Below the pieces are notes generated by a model. It was not told the DNA's origin, searched no databases, and was given only the letters and a program-made list of their open reading frames with translations. Position numbers and translations under genes: made by a program. Below, piece after piece: positions 45,736 through 56,144 of a stretch of 64,000 bases of DNA. The number at the start of each line of letters is the position of its first letter. Position 1 is the stretch's first letter. Source of the DNA: Alopecurus myosuroides (lineage: Eukaryota > Streptophyta > Magnoliopsida > Poales > Poaceae); contig CM054060.1 of assembly GCA_028641055.1 (NCBI GenBank), forward strand, positions 316,685,344-316,749,343. Direction: 5' to 3'.

Positions 45736-46338
45736 ATGACTTCGGGAGACTCCTACCAATGCACCTCCATGGACGATGATGATGATGAGCTTGAGGGCAA
45801 CAGCCCCACATCCATCCACAGGAGGAATAGGAAGAGGAAGGACTACTCGGATGACGAGGACATGGAGTTTCGCGAGATCATGGATGAAGAACCTGACGAG
45901 GAAGATGACGAGGCCATCTTCGACATATCACCTCTTGCAACAGAACCTCCATCACCAATCCCTGTTGCTGGCGTACGGGTGAACATGTCTTTTGGAAACA
46001 AGAGACAGTCCGCATGTATGAGCACCGGAGGGAAGGCTCCAAGGCACTCACTTGCTAGCAAAAACGCAGTTTCTCCTCTTATTGGCAGGGAAACTCCCAC
46101 TGAGAAGAATTGCACTGGAGATTGGGATCACCTTATTCCCAAGAAGAAAGCACCAAGCCCGGAGTGGAAAACTCCCAAGGAGACGGTGGAGAAGGACCTC
46201 ATGGAAAGGTTGGGAAAAGCTGCAGGAGCATTTGAGCAAGCCTATAACCTCATGATGCGCATCATTGGAGAGCTTCAAGACAACTATGAAGAGAAGAAGA
46301 AGAAAGAGTGGTGGGCTGAGTACGAGAAGAAGGGATAA
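45736..46338 (+). CDS. Extra 3' ORF of the Athila-like element, 200 aa, acidic with NLS-like cluster
   Basis: It lies between pol and the 3' LTR, in the place of the env-like ORF of Athila elements. The frame is open from 45418, but a strong 3' splice site (pyrimidine-rich TTTTGTCTATTCTGTCTGTCAG, AG at 45722-45723) sits 12 nt before the ATG at 45736. A spliced mRNA is therefore likely; donors such as TTGGTAAGG near 40648 exist in the leader. The protein has a DDDDDELEG run, a basic HRRNRKRK cluster (possible nuclear signal), an EEPDEEDDEA tract, and a C-terminal Lys/Glu helix ending KKKKEWWAEYEKKG. There is no signal peptide or membrane segment, so it does not look like an envelope. Function unknown. 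Confidence 0.65.
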   Translation: MTSGDSYQCTSMDDDDDELEGNSPTSIHRRNRKRKDYSDDEDMEFREIMDEEPDEEDDEAIFDISPLATEPPSPIPVAGVRVNMSFGNKRQSACMSTGGKAPRHSLASKNAVSPLIGRETPTEKNCTGDWDHLIPKKKAPSPEWKTPKETVEKDLMERLGKAAGAFEQAYNLMMRIIGELQDNYEEKKKKEWWAEYEKKG

Positions 46339-47811
46339 TGAAGAAATTACCGCAACCATCTAAGCTTGGGGGAGTTTCACCTATCCCTCGTCTTTTATCA
46401 ACTTTATCATGTCTATCTAGTTTTGGTGTGTCTTGCTTTTATTATCTAGTTATCGTTTTCGTTTAGGCTTGAGTGAGCTCATTGAGCATTATCATGCATC
46501 CCCGTCTTATGGTTTATCAATGAATAATAAAGTATGGTGTCATCCATGATTCCCTTGTTTTGGGGATTTATGGGTAACACTCATGCAAATGAGCATGGCA
46601 TATTTAGAGGTTTCAATCACATCTTGCCTTGAAATTAATTAACTTGAGTGTGTTGGACAATTGTAGAATTATCTCAATATGACATAAATCCACTATCTAT
46701 CTATTAGCTTAATGGCTATTCCGAGCATGTTCACCATGTTATAGTTTCATTTATGCTCTAAATTAAGATGCTTATGTTATTAATTGGCATGGGCTGAATT
46801 TGGGATAAGACTCTCACGAACTTTTGAATGCACACATTTATTTCTATTGCACTTAACAAACATGACCCATTAATGGGAGCTAAAAGTTTTGTGCTTGACA
46901 AGGATTTTGGTTGGGAGTTGGCTAACACGTGCATCACGTGAAAAGCTTTCAACATTGCACAAATAAATTTTATATTTAGTTGATGTCATGTGCTTTTGTT
47001 TTTGGACTCCTGCCATGCCGAAATGAAATAGAGGAATAGTAAGTTTTGATGAGTAAGTATATATGACTAGAGAAATTGCATTGGGCCGCTAACCCAAGCC
47101 ATGCTTGATCATGGTGGAAATTTACTTAAAGCTAGAGTGGACTCTACAAACACATCCTACAATAAAATAAGAAGCTATGCATATAGTGAATGAAATAAAA
47201 AATGATGATGAGTCTACTCCGTTTGTTTATCTTGTTATTGTGACATGGGCTGGTTTCTGTGTCATGGGGCAAGAGGTACCTCTTTGCAATTCTCTATGAT
47301 ATCATTAATACTTATTATGATTGTACAAAGCTTATTAGGAATCTTAAGTTGAGTAATCATGGAGTAGGTTTTCACACTCACGGGGCATGAGACATTCAAC
47401 CAACACCTTGTCAACCACATTACTTCAACATTCATAAATTAAGATGCTAATGATAAAGGGGCAATGAGAGTCTTAGCCCAATGGATGCCACATTACAATT
47501 AGTAATTTAAGCTGAATAGTTTGGAAACTAAATGAGACTTGATCATGTTTTACCTCTACTCATTTATCTTTCTCCAAATTAAAGAGTATAATTCGATTGT
47601 CCAACATACAATGGTTATTTGCTTTCAAAAGTATGGGGTGTTTGCTAGAGCTTCGAATATGTTATCCTTATGTGTATGAGTTCTATTCATTCATCTTGCA
47701 TTATAACTGAACATGATGATGATACAATGCCCGTATTTATTTATCAACCATAAGTCCATTGATGCATGTAATGATCTATGTCCTTATTTACTCGAGAACG
47801 AGCAAAAGTTT
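46339..47811 (+). other. Long 3' untranslated region of the Athila-like element
   Basis: About 1.5 kb, AT-rich and non-coding. It begins with a polypurine-like AAGCTTGGGGGAG at about 46361-46373, an internal copy of the tract at the 3' LTR. I see no further open frame with motifs. Confidence 0.75.
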
Positions 47812-47825
47812 AAGCTTGGGGGAGT
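47812..47825 (+). other. Polypurine tract of the Athila-like element
   Basis: AAGCTTGGGGGAGT immediately precedes the 3' LTR start TGATACG. The same core occurs about 1.45 kb upstream at 46361. Confidence 0.85.
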
Positions 47826-49356
47826 TGATACGTGCATTTTATATCATCATTTATACCCTCCATATAGGCATTATTGGGATGTTTTATCAATGTTATGTCA
47901 TTGTTTTGCATGTTTTAGATGATTTTATGGGACTTTCCTACAAAGTCCCTATTTTTGGTATTTAATTTCTGGGTGTCAGAAAACACCTGTTTTCATGTTT
48001 TTGATGTTTCAGGAGCTATAGGTATCCAAATTGCGAAAGGAAAGAAACCCTGTCAGTTTTTCTTCGGGAGAAAGGCCGTGGGCACAAGACACAGAGGAGG
48101 AGGGCCAGGAGGCCCAAAAGGGGGTAGCCCACGCGGCCAGATTCCCTGGCCGCGTGTGGGGCCCCCAAATGGGCCCACATCACCTCCTCCCCGAGGTGTT
48201 TTTGCTGACGACTCCGTCTTCCCCGAAAACAAACACCCTAATTTTCCCGAGACGAGACGGAGCCGCCAGGGCGGCGAAACTCTCGAAACTCTCCGCGGGG
48301 GAGACAGATCCTGCTGCTCCGGAGCTCCGGAGAAGGGGGAAATCATCCCCATCTTCATCCCCATCTCCTCCTTGGCGTGGGAGGAGGCATCTCCATCACC
48401 ATCCTCACTAGCACCTGCATCTCCATCCTCACCATCATCGTGATCCACTCCGTTCCCCTCATAGTTTGATCATTGCTACACCCTAGATACGTGTTATTGT
48501 ACTCCGTTGCATGTTTGGGATTGAGTACTTTTCATTATTTGTTGGTGGATCCATTGTTTTCGATTGTGTTGTACCACATATGTCACCATACATGATCATG
48601 TTTGCACATTGTGAGTAGTTCCCGCATGTTCCTGAGGGCATATGATGAATTGGCAATGATTTGTTACATGAGATGAGTTGTTATTTGGTCTAGTATTTAT
48701 CTTTTATGTGATTCTATGATGGTGTTGTACGAACGTCGACTGTACAACACTTCACCTACATGGGCTCATAGGAGAACACCGTAGTGTAGTGACGTGAGGA
48801 TGTCTTTAGGTGACAGGAACTTGAGACAGAGTCGTTGAATTGCATTATGAGGGTACTTGTATCGGGGACCTTAGAGCATAAGGCTATGGTGGGACATCAT
48901 GTCTTAATAATTCTCGTGCTGTCATTTAATTGGCCACGTGATCCATCATAAGGGGTGATAGTTTATTTATTTAGCTATTCCTATTTGTGGCTCCGTCCGA
49001 AGAAGATTAAAACTAGACAATATATACAAACATGTTATGCAATGAATCACTATGCCAGCTAAATCCGTGCAGCCCTCGGGAACGTTTTCCACATATAAGA
49101 CACAAACACACACTTGAGCTTGTCCTCTTGCGCATTAGAGGATTGGGCTTTGTCTCTCATTGAGACCTACTACTTGCTGCAATTTACTTTCCGCATTTTA
49201 CTTTACTTGCACTACACAATTAAAACACAAAAACACTTGTTGCTTTTATTATTCCTTTGCTATTCTACTTACCAGTTCCTTCTGCTCCTCGTGGGTTCGA
49301 CAACCTTTCTAATTCGAAAAGTACTACAATTGATCTCCTGCAGTTGGGAGCCATCA
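47826..49356 (+). repeat. 3' LTR of the Athila-like element
   Basis: 1531 bp, matching 39080-40610 end to end. It ends GGGAGCCATCA directly before the TSD GTCAC. Confidence 0.95.
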
Positions 49357-50063
49357 GTCACTCTTTTCTATTTTGCAATGCAAAGCTACACGTTTGTAGA
49401 ACTGATAGCAATTGGCATCTATCTTTTTCTTCTTTTTCTCTTTTTTTCTTGATTTTTGGTTTTCCAAAATGCCAATTCCTACTCAAAACTACGCTCTCAC
49501 AAGTGTCGAACACACACTCTTGGTGCGACCAGTGCAATGCCAAGCAATATAAAAGAGCTAGTCTGAATGGGCAAGGTACGCAAATGAGGGGTGAGTTCAA
49601 ACGAAAGCAAGTTGTGCCTAGTTGATTGAGGATCATGGACTTGCGGCTGGTGGTTGTCGATGTCATGTCAATCCGTTGATGTGGTGTTGTAGATGATGTC
49701 GAGGTATTCGCGGTGGACTTTGAATCACTCAAATCGGACCAACAACGACAAAGAAAAACAAGTTACAAAATCTGTCTAGGAATCGAAGCTGCGGGATTTT
49801 TCTGAGATTTTTTCCAATTTGGAAATTCTTTCAAAATCAAGAAAAATTTGTGGAAAATTTGGAAAAGTGGCTGAATCGAAAGGTGGGAAATGGTCTTAAG
49901 AAAAATTCCACTAAAAACTCAACAAATCGATAGATCGGTAAAAATCCCTTTTGAGGCTATTTTTGGTGGAAAATTTCGAATTTAGGGATGGGAGAGAAAA
50001 AAATTGGTGGAAAAGGGTGTATGGGGAGGTCAAATTCGTGGGAAACTAGCTCTTGGTAACAGA
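49357..50063 (-). other. Chromovirus-like leader, LTR-proximal part
   Basis: Non-coding leader of the minus-strand element. Next to the LTR the minus strand reads TCTGTTACCAAGAGCTAG, a degenerate match to an initiator-Met type primer site. Confidence 0.55.
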
Positions 50064-51147
50064 TGATGAGAGGTAAACCTATTGGTTGGCCCGATCTTCA
50101 CGAACTGACCAAGGACATGAAGAACACGAGGGGAAGAACAAAGAACATGAGAAAGAGCACAAGGGGGATTCGTGGGAAAACAATGGGGTAACTGGATAAC
50201 TAGTGCGAACTAGAGGATTCGAGAACCGAAAACTAAACTCGGGGCCACCTTCGGCAATCATTCCACCCGAACTCACCTTGACTGGGACCAATTCAAGCTG
50301 GTCCATTGCACTAATAGATCCTCGAGGGTAGTCAAGGAAGATTGGGAGAACACCAACTGATTCCCAAGGGGAAAGGATGGCTATTCCGGAGTAACCTTGA
50401 TTCGATCCAGATACAAGAGTAGATGGAGTAGCCTTGATTCGTTCCTAGATACACATCTGAGGAGTAGCCTCACAAGACAAACATAGGGGAGAAAAGCTCA
50501 AATCTCAATTCATCTCTAACTTAGATGTGAAGCCAAGGGGGTAGTTTTATAGTCTAGGGGGTGGGTAGGGGGAGTTACAAGGGGAATATTCCCTATTTTC
50601 GCAGGTTGTAGGAAAGCCAGCATGGCCGGACTGGAGGCCGACTGTCTCTGTAGGGGTGCCGGCCTGGGCGCAGGGAGGCCGGCCTAGGACGGGTTGGATG
50701 CCGGCTGGCTCGGGCAGGTGGACGACCTGGGCGCTAGGAGGCCGGCCTAGGCCAGGATGGAGGCCGACCGGTTCTGTTGGTGTGTCGGCCTAGAGGCTGG
50801 CCTAGCCGGGCTGCAGGCCGGGATTCCGGCACTTTCTCCTCTTCTTCCCTTTCTTCTTCTTCTTCTTCTTCTTCTTCTTCGAGCACTTCTTCTTGGCCAT
50901 CTTTAAGAGCTTCTTGGACACCTTCTTGGGCAACTTCTCGAACTCCTTGGGAATCTTCTTGGGGATCCTTTGGGGGATCAAACCACAACACACATAGGGT
51001 CTTTTCATGAGGTAGCGCACTATTCACCAATTCATCGAACGTGTAGAGAGAGAGGAGTGAGTTCACCTTATCTTGCATCACCTTTGCGCGTGATCTTCTC
51101 ATGGGACCAATGGGTGTCAATGGAGGACTTGAGGTTGTGCTGCATCA
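50064..51147 (-). repeat. 5' LTR of the chromovirus-like element
   Basis: 1084 bp. As written it opens TGATGAGAGGTAAACC and ends TGCATCA. The part missing from the 3' LTR includes a GGCCGGCCTAGG-rich minisatellite (about 50625-50830) and a (CTT)n tract (about 50848-50880). Confidence 0.85.
50625..50830. repeat. GC-rich GGCCGGCCTAGG minisatellite
   Basis: At least six diverged units built on GGAGGCCGGCCTAGG occur within about 200 bp, much more GC-rich than the flanks. A (CTT)n microsatellite follows at about 50848-50880. Confidence 0.75.
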
Positions 51148-51152
51148 AGGGG

Positions 51153-51536
51153 ATCCTCTCCCGATTAGACCTGGCTCTAATATCTCTCCCATGCGTTGGG
51201 AACTTCTCCACCTCAATTGCAAACCTGCGGTGCCTAGTCCTGGACGGCGAAACACTACATGATTTTAACGGACATATGTGTGAGAGCTATCCGAGGGGTA
51301 ACATGTGATACACTCACTCTAATGGATCCAGAAGGTGGGAGACGGGGAATCGGCAACAGTCCCACCGCTAGGCTTAGCCGTGGAAATCTTCATCAGGCTT
51401 CAACAATATCGTCATCGACACCACTTCCGCGCTTCGTGTCGGTCATGAATCAGATCTATCCACGCCTTTACCTACAAAGTAGATCCTGTGTGCTATGTAG
51501 GACATATAGTTTTAAATTCTGGTATGTACACCAATA
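51153..51536 (+). repeat. BARE/Angela-like 5' LTR, right part
   Basis: It resumes the LTR cut at 24234 with ATCCTCTCCCGATTAGACC, matching 58078-58461 of the other LTR. It ends about 51536, just before the primer site. Confidence 0.85.
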
Positions 51537-51551
51537 GTAGTTTCAGAGCGG
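51537..51551 (+). other. Degenerate initiator-Met primer-binding site
   Basis: GTAGTTTCAGAGCGG stands where Copia elements have TTGGTATCAGAGCGG. Confidence 0.6.
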
Positions 51552-54500
51552 TCTATGCGTAGGTACATGTCCGATCTAGAGCACCGGTGTGTGCTGGTAT
51601 TGCATAAGTTTGTGCAAGTATATTAGAAAGATCTCTAATATTCAGATTGTTTATGATTGCTTCCTAATAAGTTATGTCATTTTGTTTTTAACGACATAGT
51701 GATATTTTACAAACTTAATAACAATCCTAGGACATTCGAGTTGCCCCTGACATATCTCGTCTAGTCCGAAGAAGTGCTTCAAAAGATTTGGGTCTTTCTA
51801 TAGTTGGATTCGTAGACGGCATAATGGACGGGGCATGTGGATTGGATCCACACGGGGGTCATGGTTACGAATAAGTTTAGACTGAGGCTCTAGACTTTTT
51901 TTTAATGCATGTGTTTCAAGCACCCCGCAATTTCAATCTATCATCATGAACAATCATGCCCGATTTTGTTCGTAGGTAGTAACGGTTCACTCCATAGAAC
52001 CTACAACCACGTAAAATATGCAAACATAGGTGTTAGATCCGTCTAACTTATTTTTGCAGAGGATGTGGTGTGATGTGGTATAGTACATTATCATTCAATA
52101 GTTGTATGAATGCTATCCATTGTATTTAATTTGACCAGTGAGTCAATTTAAAGCATAATGGTTGAAAACCATATGATTGCTATCTTTGGCCTATGTTCCC
52201 CATGCTTTCTTGGAGTATCTTAGAGATAGTAGAAGGCAATGGAGATGATGATCAAATGTCATACACCACGACAATGATCCATGGAGCAAAGAAGGACCTT
52301 TGAGCCTAGAAGACGAACATGACTATACTACATCATTATTAAACTTCCTGGGATGGTTAATCCTTTTATGCACCCTTTTGATTGCGTAGCAGTTGTGATT
52401 ATTAGGGTGATTCCTCACTTGAAAAATATCAAGGTGATCGTGCTCTTCCAAAATGTGCACTGTCAAACTGGTTCGGGTTCGCGTCCATCACCTGGATATA
52501 GGGATCAACATGTTCTTGGGGCCTTAGAGGAGGGTATGGATTGATCACTTGGATACGAGGATCAATACCATGCAAGCAGATATAGTAGTTGATCGTCTTG
52601 ACGTTCTGGCATGAAAGTCATGAGCTCGGAGCACATACATCGAAAGATGAACGGGAGTCACATGAGTTGTAATTGGCATGTTGACCTACACTTTGGGATT
52701 ATGATTAGTAGCATAGATGAACACGTCCTTCTAATCATAGAACCTGATGTGGATCTCGAGTAAGTGAATATTGATTATGAGGAATATCAATTTTAGTGGG
52801 AGTGCATAAATTGGTTAAATATTTGGTTTTAACCAAGTGCAATTAATCATGATAACAACTAGGGTAATTTTCATAGATTGTTATAGTTTTGGCATCTATA
52901 TCCCACCTACACATTTACTTAGTTGATTGAGTTAGATATCTGGTTAATAAAACTTTAGAGACTTGTTTTGTAATTTGAGGATTCCCTTCAAAATGTCAAT
53001 GTAAAGCCCTATTGCAATATTTTGGTAGAATTTCTCAACGTATGTCAATGAATGAAATTCATGAATACATGGATGTAATCTGAAGAGCATTCATTCCCAT
53101 TAATCTTTTCTCCGTAAAAAATATCCCAATTGAAGCACCGTGAAGTTGTCAATGTTTCAAAATGTGACATAAACTTGTTGACATAAGGACATGTGTGTAT
53201 AGTATTATACACACATACAAGCAATTCAGATATATATGTCCAGTAGACAAAGAGGTGAAAAACTTATTTCAGATACAAAAAAATGCGACATCTCATGAAA
53301 AAGTTTGTATGCAAGAGAAACAAAGATTAAAGTGGTCAATTAACGTATGTGTACTAAGCTAGGTACATACAAGGATTGGAGACATTGGATGTCCCAGTCT
53401 CCCAAGAAATTGGGCATCAATATTAATATTGTTTTCTTCTCTGGTAAATGATCTGGGAGTTTTGTCATTATTAATGACTAAGGAAGAAGAAGGATAGTGA
53501 ATGAATTTATTCATTACACTTTGGAATCCGGGAGAAAACTTATCATAAGTTAATGATAAGTAAAGGATTCAATGTAAGCAGACAAGAGTGTCATGATTGA
53601 CACAATAAAGTATCCCAGTACAACCGGTGTCATTCTTAACATTGAATAATTTTTCTCTTAGAGAGAAAACACCAAAATAGCAACAGTTGAAAGTTTATGG
53701 CAAAGTCTGGTGAAACTAGATTGGGTATATATTATTGATGTTCAAAATTGTACTAAGTGTAGTTCTTGGGTATAGTGATTTAATCACAAGGATACTAGAT
53801 AAGTTGATCTTATGTGCAACATGATACAAGAATTACTATGGCTTAAAAAGACTAGCAAAGGAAAATGAAATAATGGGTGATGGAATAAGATTACTACATT
53901 CACCATATTTTCCATAGGGATTTATTGTGAGAAGTGGCACTTGTTGACTCTCTGGGGACATAAGTTTGACTTATGACCTTGTGGATAGGATACAATGAAT
54001 ACCGCATATAGACATCAGTAATATTAAAAGCGCTGAAGGATAAATGATTATGTGACAACATATATTCTTGCCCTTGTCATAGAATTGAGTTACAAGGTTT
54101 AGCGATCATCCAGAAAGTTGTGGAAATATTCCACAACTTTGATCACTAGGAACGCCATAAATTTATGGAGTGTCTAAGTGACATAATCCAACCTTGTTCG
54201 ATATGATGGATTAAGGATGTTAAAATGATATTACATCTTTCATAATTTATGCTTTAGAGACTAATTCTTTACACTGAAATAAAGACACCTTAAATTCTTT
54301 TGTAATGTAAAGTATCTACAAGAAAATCACAAAATGAATGTTTGCTTCTTTAAGGGTTGTCCCAAGAAAAAGGGAATTCTTCCCATCACCAAGGACAAAT
54401 TTTTTTTGAGGGGTGTTCTGGTCAAATTAGTTCTTCAGAAAATCAGTGGGAGGATAGTACAGTACGATGAGATCAGATCTTCATAATCATATCAGGGTGG

Positions 54501-56132
54501 CGCAGGACCAAAAGTAATTTTGGTGGTTGCCATCATGAATGATGCGGAAATTCATACATGTGATGTAACACTTCGATCGAGCTTAGTGACTGAACCAAGT
54601 AGATCACAATATCATTGTTTCACAATAATGAGAATGTGATCTAAGGGAAGAAGTGATGGACCCTAACTCCAAAGATATGGCTATACGCCATAAAATCTGG
54701 ATGAACTCCATAAGCGAAAGTCAAGTTTGTAACTTGGTGTTGGGTTTATTGTGCTAACTAACAGGGGCATGGACCCTAACTCCAAAGATATGGCTATACG
54801 CCATAAAATCTGGATGAACTCCATAAGCGAAAGTCAAGTTTGTAACTTGGTGTTGGGTTTATTGTGCTAAGTAACAGGGGCATAGAGCCTATCTTTCCTT
54901 AATGGAGTTGTAAATAAAAATGGATGGATACATCCATGAAGGCTTGACTTTTTTATAAGTTCAAGGGAATGACTATGATAACATTAATCTCCCGTAGCAT
55001 GAGTTTTATGTTTAAAAGGATTATTCTAGCAAGCACTACATAACTTGTCTACAAGATATTGAAAGTGAGAATATTCAATCAAGAATATGCTAGAAGGGAA
55101 TGCATGTTTCAGTTATCCATTCATGGAATGAAAAGAAGGCATTAAGGAGTTGTGATCTTCACCCAGATGAAATGATCAAAGTGTTTGACATCATCAAGGA
55201 CGGGGAAGAGGCTTGATGACTCAAGAAAGTCAGTGGAGGCGTTAAACAATATTTCTAATACTTTATTTGAACACCGTATTGTTATTTGGGAATATTGTTG
55301 GCATAGTAACAAGTTTCTTTGAAATTATGTTTCAATGAAAGCAAGAAAGAAAATCCAGTATAAGTATTTCACTTTTGAAGTGGAAATGTGATAAACGTTT
55401 GGGGTGCAAAGTTCATGATAGAACTTGCCTACATGAGATAGAGTGTGGTTCTCGTTTTCCATCTCCTGTCCCTGTTGGATCAAACATGTTAAAATCATAG
55501 AGCTTAATTTTTGGAAACAACAAATAGCATCTTGGTGCAAACCAAGGTAAGGGTTTCTTTTGAAATGTAATACTTATACAAAGCATGTCTATTTATAGTG
55601 AGTAGAAAAGGACACATATAATAGGCGATACGTATGAATGATTGGATCAGTCATGTGCGCCATAATATGTACACAAGACCAGATATGCATTATGTTCTAA
55701 GTATTATGAACATAAACCAAAAATAATCATGTTGATAACCAAGGACAAGATAACCTTATGAGAATATAAGGTACACTTCATAGTTGTGATAAATGCAAAA
55801 CCAAATTAGTGTAAATTATTACACTAATAAATGGTTTGTTGCATAATCACAAAACCAATCAACTTAGTGTCAATAGGGTGGCATAGTGAGATGGAAGAAA
55901 ATTCCATGATTAAACTTGGAGGGAAAATTTCAAAGTTTAACACTATGATAAAATCTATAACAATAGAGGTAAGATGGAATACACTTTGGAAGTGAGAAGG
56001 TGAAATGTTTTGATCCAAGTTCTTCCAAGAACTGGATAGGGTACTTTGCAAAAGGTGCAACAATGTTGTGACCAACAGATTGTCATCTTAGTTAAAGCAC
56101 AAAACATTTAAACCGCAAGGATAATTAGAGAT
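51552..56132 (+). other. Internal region of the BARE/Angela-like element, no recognisable genes
   Basis: 4.6 kb without long open frames on the plus strand. I could not place a capsid, protease, integrase or RT motif. The length is close to a normal Copia interior, so it may be a heavily mutated gag-pol or a non-coding derivative. It includes the 113-bp tandem duplication at 54656-54883. Confidence 0.55.
54656..54883. repeat. 113-bp tandem duplication
   Basis: Bases 54656-54768 recur at 54769-54881 almost without change (one difference seen, CTAACTAAC versus CTAAGTAAC). The copies are adjacent, with no spacer. Confidence 0.95.
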
Positions 56133-56144
56133 CAAAGGGAGAAG
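56133..56144 (+). other. Polypurine tract of the BARE/Angela-like element
   Basis: CAAAGGGAGAAG precedes a TG at 56145, the likely LTR start. The next 90 bp align poorly with the solo LTR, so the LTR start could lie as far right as 56236. Confidence 0.55.

Larger units (their letters stand above)
39080..49356 (+). mobile_element. Nearly complete Athila-like Ty3 retrotransposon, TSD GTCAC
   Basis: A 10,277-bp element flanked by perfect GTCAC (39075-39079, 49357-49361). LTRs of equal length (1531 bp) lie at 39080-40610 and 47826-49356. Order: 5' LTR, altered primer site, gag, protease-RT-RNase H-integrase, an extra ORF, a long 3' untranslated region, polypurine tract and 3' LTR. By eye the LTRs differ at roughly 40-50 sites (about 3%). 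At 1.3e-8 substitutions per site per year, often used for grass LTRs, that is about 1 My. This is the youngest and best preserved full element in the window. Confidence 0.92.
24235..51147 (-). mobile_element. Chromovirus-like Ty3/Gypsy element, minus strand, with two large nested insertions
   Basis: LTR sequence with TGATGAG at its left edges and CATCA at the right terminus lies at 24235-24752 (truncated) and 50064-51147. The flanks AGGTG (24230-24234) and AGGGG (51148-51152) are a 5-bp target duplication with one change, and the host LTR continues with ATCCTC directly after it. Between the LTRs, on the minus strand, are leader, gag (38609-37176), then more gag plus protease, RT, RNase H and integrase (28063-24753). 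The RT-before-integrase order and motifs indicate a CRM/Reina-type chromovirus. Elements at 28067-37172 and 39080-49356 are later insertions. Confidence 0.85.

Noticed and set aside
50734..51120. Minus frame with a poly-Glu tract
   Set aside because: The Glu run is only the (CTT)n microsatellite of the LTR read on the other strand.
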